Assembly: GCF_014207135.1 (NCBI RefSeq)
Contig: NZ_JACHCC010000007.1
Coordinates: 332,882 to 396,881, forward strand
Source: Pedobacter cryoconitis
GTDB taxonomy: Bacteria; Bacteroidota; Bacteroidia; Sphingobacteriales; Sphingobacteriaceae
Length of the DNA stretch: 64,000 bases
Direction: 5' to 3'
The notes beneath the pieces are model-generated. The model had not been told where the DNA came from, did not search any database, and worked only from the letters and a program-made list of their open reading frames with translations. Below, one piece after another: positions 42,661 to 51,900 of the stretch. Position 1 is the first letter of the stretch, and each line of letters starts with the position of its first letter. The position numbers and the translations under genes are program-made.

Positions 42661-43893
42661 TTATTCGTAACGCAATGCCTCTACCGGATCCAGTCTCGAA
42701 GCCTTCTTAGCCGGGTAATAGCCCGAAAGTACCCCAACCATCACGCAGAGGACAAAACCACCGAAGATGAATAACCAGGGAATAATAAATGCCCCACCCA
42801 TCATCAGTGAGATGGCATTGCCCAACAGGATACCAAAGAGGATACCCATTCCGCCCCCCATCAGACAAATCACAACGGCCTCTATCAGGAATTGTTTCCG
42901 GATTACAGCAGGATTTGCACCGATAGCTTTCCTGACACCTATTTCACGGGTGCGCTCGGTAACGGATACGAGCATGATATTCATCAAACCGATGGAAGCG
43001 CCAATCAGGGTGATTACACCAATAGCAACACCGCCAATAGCAATAAATGAAAGGTTTTCAAACAAAGTCTGGGCAATAGCATCACTCTTGGAGATCTCAA
43101 AATTATTAGGCTCTCTGATCTTTATTTTCCTCACATTCCTGAACTGGGCAGTAGCTTCTCCTATAAGGTTCTCCAACTGATCTGCGCTGTTTGCCATCAC
43201 TGTGATCGTATAGGATGGATTTGGATTGGTATTAATGATCTTTGCTTTGTATAGGGGAATGAAAATAGCTCTGTCAGTACTAAAACCCATACTCGAGCCT
43301 TTTGAAGCCAGTACACCAACAACCTTCAGCCGGGTACCTGCCGCAATGATAAATTTATCAATCGGCGACTCCTTTTTAAACAGGTTAGTCGCAATTTCAC
43401 TTCCTATAATACACAGGTTACTCCCGTTCTCAGACTCGGCAGCAGTAAAATTACGGCCATCTGAAAGCTCCGAACCTTGTGATTTAAGACCGTTTTCATC
43501 AATACCCTTGACGTTTATATTGGGATTTGTTTTGACTTGTTTATACTTCGCTGTCGATGCACCTGAGGCACTCACACTTACTGTAACCAGAGCAGGGGTA
43601 TTAAATTGCTTTTTAAAGGCAATAGCATCGTCGTAACGGATAGCCTTTGAAGTATTTCCATCCTGTCCGGGGCCTCCAATGCGGATACCGGTCCCTTTAT
43701 TCCTGATCGTAAAGGAATTGGCACCCATATTTGAAAATGCTTCGGTCATACTTGTTTTTACCGCATCCAGAGTTGTCAGAATCCCTACCAGTGCTGTTAA
43801 ACCAATAGCGATAATCAAAGCCGTCAGCATAGTCCGCAGGCGGTTACTTTTGATGGATTCCAGGGCAAGTCTTACATTTTCTGTATAGGTCAT
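42661..43893 (-). CDS. MacB/FtsX-type ABC transporter permease
   Basis: The 410-residue inner-membrane protein has four helices: one at about 20-42 (LTALIIAIGLTALVGILTTL), then a large periplasmic MacB-PCD domain (residues 45-270), and three C-terminal helices with the FtsX signature SIGLMNIMLVSVTERTREIGVRKAIGA. The motif PAKKASRLDPVEALRYE ends it. Such permeases need a separate ATPase for mechanotransmission or efflux. None is encoded next to it here. Confidence 0.9.
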   Translation of the reverse strand: MTYTENVRLALESIKSNRLRTMLTALIIAIGLTALVGILTTLDAVKTSMTEAFSNMGANSFTIRNKGTGIRIGGPGQDGNTSKAIRYDDAIAFKKQFNTPALVTVSVSASGASTAKYKQVKTNPNINVKGIDENGLKSQGSELSDGRNFTAAESENGSNLCIIGSEIATNLFKKESPIDKFIIAAGTRLKVVGVLASKGSSMGFSTDRAIFIPLYKAKIINTNPNPSYTITVMANSADQLENLIGEATAQFRNVRKIKIREPNNFEISKSDAIAQTLFENLSFIAIGGVAIGVITLIGASIGLMNIMLVSVTERTREIGVRKAIGANPAVIRKQFLIEAVVICLMGGGMGILFGILLGNAISLMMGGAFIIPWLFIFGGFVLCVMVGVLSGYYPAKKASRLDPVEALRYE

Positions 43894-43926
43894 TTCTTCA
43901 AGATCTAATTTGGATGGGCTGAAAAT

Positions 43927-43957
43927 AAAAAACCCCGCTGTTAGGACAACGGGATTT
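43927..43957 (-). terminator. Intrinsic terminator of the IscA-type gene
   Basis: On the minus strand the stem AATCCCG...CGGGGTT (one G-T pair) is followed by six T residues. It lies 29 bases after the stop of the IscA-type gene and 33 bases before the permease start. Confidence 0.7.
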
Positions 43958-43985
43958 ATAAAATGTTACACGAAAAATCTTTTAA

Positions 43986-44336
43986 TTATACAGAAAAGCT
44001 GGTTCCACAACCACAGGTGCTTTCTGCATTAGGATTACTGAAGGTAAAACCCCTTGAGTTTAATCCATCCTGCCAGTCTACCTGCATACCCAGCAAATAC
44101 ATCTGGTGTGCTTTATTCATGAAAACCTTAATTCCATTGATGATAAATTCCTGATCGCCGTCTTTTTTCTGGTCAAAACCCAACAGATAACTCATTCCCG
44201 AGCAACCGCCGCCTTCAACACCAACGCGCAAACCAAAATCATCTGCAATTTCCTGCTGATCTTTTAATTTTATAAGTTCTTTTAAAGCAGTTTCAGTAAA
44301 AGAAACTGGTGCAAATGCTGTATCAACTGTACTCAT
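43986..44336 (-). CDS. Iron-sulfur assembly protein, IscA/SufA/ErpA family
   Basis: A 116-residue A-type carrier. The three conserved cysteines are present: VEGGGCSGMSY and the C-terminal ESTCGCGTSF. It helps deliver Fe-S clusters to apoproteins in the cytoplasm. The subtype (IscA, SufA or ErpA) cannot be chosen from sequence. It is preceded by a divergent 244-base region with an exact minus-strand -7 box (CAAAGATA on the plus strand at 44432-44439). Confidence 0.92.
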   Translation of the reverse strand: MSTVDTAFAPVSFTETALKELIKLKDQQEIADDFGLRVGVEGGGCSGMSYLLGFDQKKDGDQEFIINGIKVFMNKAHQMYLLGMQVDWQDGLNSRGFTFSNPNAESTCGCGTSFSV

Positions 44337-44431
44337 GATATTTCTAATTTGGAATAATTAATATATCCTCTGGTTAAAAAAATGACCTCTATACAAACAG
44401 GTCAGATTATCCAATGCCCGGATTTTCAGAA

Positions 44432-44439
44432 CAAAGATA
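44432..44439 (-). promoter_or_regulatory. -7 box on the minus strand upstream of the IscA-type gene
   Basis: The plus strand reads CAAAGATA, so the minus strand has TATCTTTG, an exact TANNTTTG. No -33 box was seen at the usual spacing. The implied leader is about 90 bases. Confidence 0.4.
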
Positions 44440-44580
44440 AGAACAAATGGTTTATACTGTATAAGATAAAATAACGGGAGCGTCAGTTTGGCGTAAAGAA
44501 TTTTATCTGGCAAAATAAAAACAATAAATATCAACGGATAAAATAAAAACTACATTTTTGCTGAGGACAAATTAAACCAA

Positions 44581-45111
44581 ATGAACGTACAATATTTTTT
44601 GACACTTGTAGCGGTACTTGCCGCAGGTGGGATGATTACCGTAATTTTTACCTGGTTCCTGACCAGAAATGATATTCAGCAATACATTAGCCTGAAATCT
44701 GCCGAGTCCCGGAAAGAACAACAGCAGCATTTACTACCACTTCGTTTGCAGGCGCATGAACGGATGATTGTTTTTGTAGAAAGACTTAATCCTTCCAATC
44801 TTTTCATCAGATTACATCAGCCAGGTATGACAGCAAAAGAGCTTCAGTCCCTTGTGCTGAATGAAATCAGATCAGAATACCAGCACAATGTTACGCAGCA
44901 GTTATATGTCAGTACATCGGCCTGGAACGTAGTGCGTAAACTCAAGGAAGATACTATTGCTATGCTTAATAATGCCGTTGCAGGGCTTCCTGCCGGGGCA
45001 AGTGGCGTAGAACTCAGCAGAAAAGTACTGGAGCATATGGCATCTGTTAATGATAATCCTTATGACCTTACCCTGGAACTGATCCAAAAAGACATTCACC
45101 AGTTATTTTAA
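44581..45111 (+). CDS. DUF7935-like membrane-anchored protein
   Basis: A 176-residue protein with one N-terminal membrane helix (FLTLVAVLAAGGMITVIFTWFL) and a cytoplasmic helical domain (HLLPLRLQAHERMIVFVERLNP; MTAKELQSLVLNEIRSEYQHNVTQQLYVS). It looks like a Bacteroidota-specific uncharacterised family (DUF7935-like). Its stop is one base before the mutase start, so the two are co-transcribed, and in this phylum the pair is often found together as far as I recall. The function is unknown. Confidence 0.7.
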   Translation: MNVQYFLTLVAVLAAGGMITVIFTWFLTRNDIQQYISLKSAESRKEQQQHLLPLRLQAHERMIVFVERLNPSNLFIRLHQPGMTAKELQSLVLNEIRSEYQHNVTQQLYVSTSAWNVVRKLKEDTIAMLNNAVAGLPAGASGVELSRKVLEHMASVNDNPYDLTLELIQKDIHQLF

Positions 45112-45112
45112 T

Positions 45113-46660
45113 ATGGAAGATAAAAAATTCGTTACCAGCTCAGGAATTGAGATCAATGCCCTATATACGCTGGATAAGCCAATGACTGAAACTCCTGGGA
45201 AATTTCCATTTACAAGGGGTATCCAGAAAGATATGTACCGTGGCCGTTTATGGACGATGCGTCAGTACGCAGGTTTCAGTACTGCTGAAGAGTCAAATAA
45301 ACGTTATCACTATCTGCTGAAGCAGGGAACTATGGGCTTATCCGTAGCTTTTGACCTGCCAACGCAGATCGGATATGATTCTGATCATGAAATGGCCGAA
45401 GGCGAAGTCGGTAAGGTAGGAGTCGCTATTGACTCTCTGAAGGATATGGAAACCTTGTTTGAAGGGATTGAACTGGAAAAGATTACGACCTCCATGACAA
45501 TCAATGCAACTGCATCCATTCTGCTGTCCATGTACATCGCACTGGCTAAAAAACAAGGAGCGGATATCAGTCAGATTTCGGGCACCATACAAAATGATAT
45601 TCTGAAAGAGTACGCTGCAAGAGGGACTTACATCTACCCGCCGAAATCCTCTATGCGGATCATTACCGATATCTTTGAATATTGCAGTAAAGAAGTACCC
45701 AAATGGAATACGATTTCCATTTCAGGTTATCATATCCGTGAAGCGGGCTCAACCGCGGTACAGGAACTGGCTTTTACCCTGGCCAACGGTAAAGCCTATC
45801 TGAACGCTGCGCTTGAAAAAGGATTAGATATCAATGTCTTCGCCAAACGGCTTTCTTTCTTCTTTAACTGCCATAATAATTTTTTTGAAGAGATTGCTAA
45901 ATTCCGTGCGGCGAGACGGATGTGGGCTCATATTACAAAATCTCTCGGCGCGACAGATGAGAAGGCGCAGATGTTGCGATTCCATACGCAAACGGGAGGT
46001 TCTACGCTCACCGCGCAGCAGCCGATGAACAATATCATCAGAGTGACAAATCAAGCCATGGCAGCCGTCCTTGGAGGTACGCAGTCACTGCATACCAATG
46101 GGTTTGATGAAGCACTTTCATTACCTACTGAAGCAGCGGCAAAAATCGCGCTGCGGACACAGCAGGTGATTGCTTTTGAAAGCGGGGTGACTGAAACTGT
46201 CGATCCTCTGGCCGGCTCTTTTTTTGTAGAATCGCTGACCAACGAAATTGAAGCCGCTGCCCAGCTCTACATTGATAAAATTGATGCGATGGGCGGCTCT
46301 GTAAATGCCATTGAAAATGGTTATATTCAGAATGAAATTGCGGATGCTGCTTATACTTACCAGGTAGAAATTGAAGAAGCGAGCCGGGTGATCGTTGGTG
46401 TTAATAAATTTACACAGGAGCAAGAGGGAATTACGGATACTTTAAGGATTGATGAATCCATCCGGACGATACAGACAGACAAGCTTAACCGCTTAAAAGA
46501 GGAAAGAAATAATGAGGCTGTAGCGGCTGCATTGTTTAATCTGAAAAAAGCTGCTGAATCCACAGATAACCTGATGCCTTTTATTCTGACTGCTGTCGAA
46601 ACTTATGCAACACTGGGGGAAATTGCAGATGTGCTTCGTAGTGTTTTCGGTGAATATTAA
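45113..46660 (+). CDS. Methylmalonyl-CoA mutase-family catalytic subunit (no B12 domain)
   Basis: The 515-residue protein is the TIM-barrel acyl-CoA-binding part of the mutase family: FPFTRGIQKDMYRGRLWTMRQYAGFSTAEESN, GLSVAFDLPTQIGYDSDH, SGYHIREAGSTAVQELAF, RFHTQTGGSTLTAQQP and AVLGGTQSLHTNGFDEAL. Full-length mutases carry a further C-terminal B12-binding domain of about 150-200 residues with the DxHxxG motif, which is absent. The enzyme must therefore work with a separate B12 subunit, as isobutyryl-CoA-type mutases do, and that is not in the window. It is co-transcribed with the DUF7935-like gene. Confidence 0.87.
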   Translation: MEDKKFVTSSGIEINALYTLDKPMTETPGKFPFTRGIQKDMYRGRLWTMRQYAGFSTAEESNKRYHYLLKQGTMGLSVAFDLPTQIGYDSDHEMAEGEVGKVGVAIDSLKDMETLFEGIELEKITTSMTINATASILLSMYIALAKKQGADISQISGTIQNDILKEYAARGTYIYPPKSSMRIITDIFEYCSKEVPKWNTISISGYHIREAGSTAVQELAFTLANGKAYLNAALEKGLDINVFAKRLSFFFNCHNNFFEEIAKFRAARRMWAHITKSLGATDEKAQMLRFHTQTGGSTLTAQQPMNNIIRVTNQAMAAVLGGTQSLHTNGFDEALSLPTEAAAKIALRTQQVIAFESGVTETVDPLAGSFFVESLTNEIEAAAQLYIDKIDAMGGSVNAIENGYIQNEIADAAYTYQVEIEEASRVIVGVNKFTQEQEGITDTLRIDESIRTIQTDKLNRLKEERNNEAVAAALFNLKKAAESTDNLMPFILTAVETYATLGEIADVLRSVFGEY

Positions 46661-46679
46661 ATCTAATGTTAAAAAATAG

Positions 46680-46688
46680 TTATCCACA
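46680..46688 (+). promoter_or_regulatory. DnaA box upstream of dnaA
   Basis: TTATCCACA is an exact match to the standard DnaA box, 157 bases before dnaA. A second, weaker box (TGTTGATAA at 46764-46772, complement TTATCAACA) lies in the AT-rich stretch between. This suits autoregulation of dnaA and could mark the origin. Confidence 0.7.
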
Positions 46689-46844
46689 TAAAAAATTTAG
46701 GTTAACTATGGTATAACTCTGCTGTTTAAGTACTTACTAAATAAATGAAATTTTAGTTTTTTTTGTTGATAATTTTTTGAATCTTCGATCTCTCGGATCA
46801 GCGGTTTCTATAGGCTGTTTTCGTTATAAAAAACCAATAATTAT

Positions 46845-48284
46845 ATGGGCACTATGGAAAAAACTTGTACAGAAGTATGGAAAAACTGTCTTCAAATAAT
46901 TAAGGACAATATACCGGGACAAAGCTTTAAAACTTGGTTCGAACCGATCTCTGCCCTTAAGCTTGATGGTAAAGTTTTAACCATACAGGTACCAAGTTTA
47001 TTTTTCTATGAATGGCTGGAAGAACATTATGTAGGTTTGCTGCGCAAGACTGTTAAAAAACAGCTTGGGGAGGAAGGCAGACTGGAGTACAACATCGTTG
47101 TGGATAAGTCTTCCAATAGTGGTTCGCCCTATACTACCAACATGCCCTCCAATGGAAACGGGGCAGAAGCTAAACTGCAATCTATGCCAATACCTGTTTC
47201 TATAAACAAGGATATCAAAAATCCATTTATAATACCAGGACTGAAAAAGCTGAACGTAGATCCTCAGCTGAATTCAAATTATACTTTTGAAAATTATATT
47301 GAAGGAGACTGTAACCGACTGGCACGTTCAGCAGGGTATGCTGTAGCAGCAAAACCAGGAGGTACTTCTTTTAATCCACTGATGATCTATGGCGGGGTAG
47401 GGCTGGGTAAAACCCATCTGGGACAAGCCATCGGTAATGAGATTAAAAGAACAATGCCCGATAAGCTGGTAATCTATGTTTCCTGCGAGAAGTTCTGTCA
47501 GCAGTTTGTAGACTCCCTGAAAAATAATACAATTAATGATTTTGTGAATTTCTACCAGGCAATGGATGTCATCATTATGGATGATGTACATAATTTCGCC
47601 GGAAAAGAAAAAACACAGGATATCTTTTTCCATATCTTCAACCACCTTCATCAGTCTGGTAAACAGGTTATCCTGACTTCTGATAAAGCACCTAAGGATC
47701 TGGCCGGATTGGAAGAAAGATTGCTGAGCAGGTTCAAATGGGGACTTTCTGCAGATTTGCAAATTCCGGATCTGGAGACCAGGATCGCCATTCTAAGAAA
47801 GAAGATGTATGCAGATGGTATCGAACTTCCTCAGGAAGTTGTAGAGTACGTTGCCAATAATATCGATAACAATGTCAGAGAGCTGGAAGGTGCTATGGTT
47901 TCCCTGCTTGCACAGTCTACTTTAAATAAAAAAGATATTGATCTTTCTCTGGCTAAGCAAATGCTGAAGAACTTTATCAAAAATACTACGAAAGAGATTT
48001 CAATGGAATATATTCAGAAACTGGTTTGTGAATATTTTGAAGTCCCTGTAGATATGGTCAAATCATCGACCCGTAAACGCGAAATTGTACAGGCAAGACA
48101 AATCTCCATGTATCTGTCTAAAAGCCATACTAAATCCTCTCTTAAAACTATCGGTGCATTCTTTGGTGGCAGAGATCACTCTACTGTAATTTATGCCTGT
48201 CAGACTGTGGAAGACCTGATCGATACCGACAAGAAATTTAAGGGATATGTACACGATATCCAGAAGAAACTTAAGATGAATTAA
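46845..48284 (+). CDS. dnaA: Chromosomal replication initiator DnaA
   Basis: Opens the replication origin by binding DnaA boxes. The 479-residue protein has the N-terminal domain (SFKTWFEPI), a linker, and the AAA+ core with Walker A GGVGLGKTHLGQA and Walker B VIIMDDVHNF. The C-terminal DNA-binding signature is in SSTRKREIVQARQISMYLS and GAFFGGRDHSTVIYACQTV. The ATG at 46854 is an alternative start. A DnaA box lies upstream. Confidence 0.96.
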   Translation: MGTMEKTCTEVWKNCLQIIKDNIPGQSFKTWFEPISALKLDGKVLTIQVPSLFFYEWLEEHYVGLLRKTVKKQLGEEGRLEYNIVVDKSSNSGSPYTTNMPSNGNGAEAKLQSMPIPVSINKDIKNPFIIPGLKKLNVDPQLNSNYTFENYIEGDCNRLARSAGYAVAAKPGGTSFNPLMIYGGVGLGKTHLGQAIGNEIKRTMPDKLVIYVSCEKFCQQFVDSLKNNTINDFVNFYQAMDVIIMDDVHNFAGKEKTQDIFFHIFNHLHQSGKQVILTSDKAPKDLAGLEERLLSRFKWGLSADLQIPDLETRIAILRKKMYADGIELPQEVVEYVANNIDNNVRELEGAMVSLLAQSTLNKKDIDLSLAKQMLKNFIKNTTKEISMEYIQKLVCEYFEVPVDMVKSSTRKREIVQARQISMYLSKSHTKSSLKTIGAFFGGRDHSTVIYACQTVEDLIDTDKKFKGYVHDIQKKLKMN

Positions 48285-48516
48285 CTCATTCCGGTTAGTG
48301 TAACCTGATTGTTGTTTTGTAATGAATAAGTTACTATTCCGTTTGGCGGTTTTAGTGATTTACATCTAATTTTTTAATTTCTTAACATTAATCTTAAAAA
48401 TTTAAGAAATATGTTGGAAAACGATAAGATAAATCATTTTATCATTATCTACAGCCAACAATTCCCTAATACCCCCCGGATACTTTCGTGAAGGATTTAA
48501 TCTAATTAAAAAATTC

Positions 48517-51500
48517 ATGGAAAAAACTCTACCCAACTTCTTGCGAATGCTGCTAACCCTGGTATTCGTCTGCCTCATTAACATCCATTTATTTGCACAG
48601 AATGTACAGCTAAAAGGAACAGTTACCGATGAAACAAAAGCACCCCTGCCAGGTGCCAGCATCAAAATCAAAGGAACAACTACAGGTACAATAAGTTCTT
48701 CCAACGGGACGTACAGCCTCAGCGTACCCAAAGGAAAAACGATTGTAATCAGTTCAATCGGTTATCTGACACAAGAGGTCGTTACAAGCGGTGAACCTGT
48801 ACTTAATTTTGAGCTGAAAAATGACTCCAAACTCTTAACAGAAGTAGTTGTTACTGCTCTGGGGATCAAAAAAGATGTCAGAAAGATCGGTTATGCTACT
48901 CAGGAGATTAAAGGAAGTGAACTGGTTAAAGCCAGAGAACCCAATGCGATTAACTCCTTAACAGGAAAGATCGCTGGTCTGACCGTTGGAGGTAATGCTG
49001 AATTACTGGGGCGTCCGCAATTGGTATTAAGAGGAAGTACCGATCTGCTCTTTGTTGTAGACGGGGTGCCTGTTAATTCGGATACCTGGAATATCAGTGC
49101 TGATGATATTGAAACCTATACTGTGTTAAAAGGGCCAAACGCTGCGGCATTATATGGTTTCAGGGGGCAAAACGGAGCCATCCTGGTGACTACAAAAAAA
49201 GGGACTAAAGACGGTCGCGGGTTTACCGTTGAATTGAACAGCAGTACGATGTTCGAGAAAGGATATACTGCGGTACCAAAAGCACAGACACAGTATGGTT
49301 ACGGTAATGACTACAAATATGCTTATGGTAATGATCTTTATGACCTTGACGGGAGCTACAGACGGACAAATATCTGGGGGCCTAAATTTGACGGTCAGGG
49401 AGTAGCTCAGTATGACAGCCCAGTAGATCCTGTTACCGGGGTCCGTACTAAAACACCATGGCTGGCCAAAGGTGTTAATAACTTCGAAAATTTTATGGAA
49501 ATGGGTTTGTTAAGTACCAATAACGTTTCTGTGAGTGCTTCGGGTGATAAATATGATATGCGTACTTCTGTGAGCCATACTTATCAGAAAGGAATGGCCC
49601 CGAATACAAAACTGAATATTGATAACATGAATATTTATGGAGGATATAATTTCAGTCCCAAATGGAGAATGGATGCCAACCTGAATTTCAATTCTCAGTA
49701 CACACCGAATATCCCGGATGTTTCTTACGGGCCTAACAGTTATGTTTACCAGTTTAAAGTATACGGTTCAGCAAGCTGGGATCTGAATGACGTAAAGGAC
49801 TATTACGGAGGCCCGCGTGGACGTCAGGGACTGGTACAGAACTTTGTAGAGTACGGAAGACATAATAACCCTTATTTTACAGCTAATGAATGGCTGCACA
49901 GCCATAAAAAAACTGATATCAACGGTTATGCTAAATTAAGTTATAAGGTCAATGATAACCTGAATTTCAGTTTACGTTCTCAGGTAACTACCTGGAACCA
50001 GTTACGTACAGAAAAAGTTCCGCCATCCACCAACTTAAATCAGTATGTAAACGATTATTATTTCAATAAGACCAATGGTGTCTACAATATCTGGTATGGT
50101 GATTACAGAGAGGATCAGCGTAATTTAATCGAACACAATCACGATTTTCTGGCTAATTACAATAAGAAATTCAGCGAAGACTTCAATCTCTCAGGTTCGG
50201 CTGGTGCTAACTTAAGAACATTTGAATATAATTCTACCTGGGCTACAACTTACGCGCTAACTCTTCCGGGTGTTTATACACTGGCTAATTCTCAGGGGCC
50301 TGTTAAATCTTACAATTTTGGTTCTAAGATGCAGGTTTCGAGTGGTTATTATACTTTTGACTTTGGAATCAAAAACTGGTTAAACATCAATACAACCGGT
50401 CGTGTGGATAAACTATCTACATTACCTGCTGGTCATGATGTCTTCTTTTACCCTTCGGTATCCCTGAGTTCTGTAGTCAGTGACTATGTTAAATTGCCTG
50501 AATTTATTTCATTCCTGAAATTACGTGGCTCTTTTGCTGATGTCAGGGGTGCATTAACAAGTCCGACTATCGGAACAGCTTATAATGCCCTGACAGGAAA
50601 TACAGTGGGTACTTTATTGGGTGGGGGTACTTACGGTGGTTACGGAACAGAATTATATAGTTCATATGATGGACCAACTTATGACAACCAGAATACCTAT
50701 AACGTGAATACTTATTACAACAATACCCCATCTGTTGATTATTCAAAAAATATCGCCAATAATAACATCAAGCCATTTGATGTGAAATCTTATGAGGCAG
50801 GAACAGAAATCAGGTTCCTGAAAAACAGGTTGGGTGTTGATTTTACTTATTTTACTTCTATTAACGGACCACTGGTATTTCAATTGCCGGTCGCTCCTTC
50901 AACAGGATACAGTACGGAAAGTGTCAACGCGATCACCTCTAAGAAAAAAGGATGGGAATTATCTGTGACAGGTACCCCTGTTAAAACACAGAGTGGATTT
51001 AGCTGGGATGTAATGGCCAATCTGTCTACTTATAAAGAAACCCTGAGCAAAATTTACAACGGTGTAGATGGATGGGCAATCAATAACCATAATTATAAAG
51101 TCGGAGAACGTCTGGATGGAATTTACGGACGTGCTTATGTCAGGGCCCCGGATGGACAAATCATTCATGATGCCAGTGGTTTACCTTTAGCACAGCAGGC
51201 AGGTGTGAATAATAATCAATTACTTGGCTATGCAAACCCAGATTTTGTATTTGGTTTCAATAACAAGTTTAGCTATAAGAATTTCAGTTTCAGTTTTCAG
51301 TTTGATGGTCGCATTGGCGGTAAAATATTCGATTACGTATACGCACAGATGCTTAACGCCGGTACAGCAGCCGACCTGGTTCAGGGACAATATGGTGATG
51401 CCCGTTTGAAAGAATGGCAAAGCACAAATGGCGGTACAGTGAATGCAACCGGCGCAATGGTAGGAAACGGTGTAGTGATTACCTCAGGTACACCACATTA

Positions 51501-51882
51501 TACAAACGGTAAGATTGATAACTATGATCAGCTGACCTTTGCGCAAAACGGTAAAGCCGTAACCTTAAGAAACTATATACAAAATGGTGTTTACGGATTA
51601 TTTGATGAGCCATTTATGGTGAGCCGTTCTTATGTGAAACTGCGTGAGGTGGTTATCGGTTATAATCTGCCTAAAAAATTCCTGGCTAAATCATTTATCC
51701 GCTCAGCGAGCATTTCTTTAATCGGAAGAAACCTGCTCTATTTTGCTAAACGTAAAGATATTGACCTTGATCAGTATGCTTCAGGGTTCAATTTATCAAG
51801 TAAATCCCTTGGAGGTAAACAAAGTGACCTGCAAAGTTCAACGGCCCGCCGTTTTGGTGTTAATCTGAGCATAGGCTTCTAA
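48517..51882 (+). CDS. SusC-like TonB-linked outer membrane transporter
   Basis: The 1121-residue protein has a signal peptide (MLLTLVFVCLINIHLFAQ). A carboxypeptidase-regulatory-like domain comes at about 30-110 (LKGTVTDETKAPLPGASIKIK), then the SusC plug (ATQEIKGSEL, VVDGVPVNSDTW, LKGPNAAALYGFRGQNGAILVTTKK) and a large barrel ending in F (VNLSIGF). It imports a glycan or other large ligand across the outer membrane together with the lipoprotein encoded 18 bases downstream. The ligand is unknown; no glycoside hydrolase gene is in the operon. Confidence 0.93.
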   Translation: MEKTLPNFLRMLLTLVFVCLINIHLFAQNVQLKGTVTDETKAPLPGASIKIKGTTTGTISSSNGTYSLSVPKGKTIVISSIGYLTQEVVTSGEPVLNFELKNDSKLLTEVVVTALGIKKDVRKIGYATQEIKGSELVKAREPNAINSLTGKIAGLTVGGNAELLGRPQLVLRGSTDLLFVVDGVPVNSDTWNISADDIETYTVLKGPNAAALYGFRGQNGAILVTTKKGTKDGRGFTVELNSSTMFEKGYTAVPKAQTQYGYGNDYKYAYGNDLYDLDGSYRRTNIWGPKFDGQGVAQYDSPVDPVTGVRTKTPWLAKGVNNFENFMEMGLLSTNNVSVSASGDKYDMRTSVSHTYQKGMAPNTKLNIDNMNIYGGYNFSPKWRMDANLNFNSQYTPNIPDVSYGPNSYVYQFKVYGSASWDLNDVKDYYGGPRGRQGLVQNFVEYGRHNNPYFTANEWLHSHKKTDINGYAKLSYKVNDNLNFSLRSQVTTWNQLRTEKVPPSTNLNQYVNDYYFNKTNGVYNIWYGDYREDQRNLIEHNHDFLANYNKKFSEDFNLSGSAGANLRTFEYNSTWATTYALTLPGVYTLANSQGPVKSYNFGSKMQVSSGYYTFDFGIKNWLNINTTGRVDKLSTLPAGHDVFFYPSVSLSSVVSDYVKLPEFISFLKLRGSFADVRGALTSPTIGTAYNALTGNTVGTLLGGGTYGGYGTELYSSYDGPTYDNQNTYNVNTYYNNTPSVDYSKNIANNNIKPFDVKSYEAGTEIRFLKNRLGVDFTYFTSINGPLVFQLPVAPSTGYSTESVNAITSKKKGWELSVTGTPVKTQSGFSWDVMANLSTYKETLSKIYNGVDGWAINNHNYKVGERLDGIYGRAYVRAPDGQIIHDASGLPLAQQAGVNNNQLLGYANPDFVFGFNNKFSYKNFSFSFQFDGRIGGKIFDYVYAQMLNAGTAADLVQGQYGDARLKEWQSTNGGTVNATGAMVGNGVVITSGTPHYTNGKIDNYDQLTFAQNGKAVTLRNYIQNGVYGLFDEPFMVSRSYVKLREVVIGYNLPKKFLAKSFIRSASISLIGRNLLYFAKRKDIDLDQYASGFNLSSKSLGGKQSDLQSSTARRFGVNLSIGF

Positions 51883-51900
51883 TCTATTAATCTTAAGAAA

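Noticed and set aside
42767..43636. Long plus-strand ORFs opposite the MacB-like permease
   Set aside because: Both are antisense to a clear permease; low-complexity Ile/Pro-rich translations.
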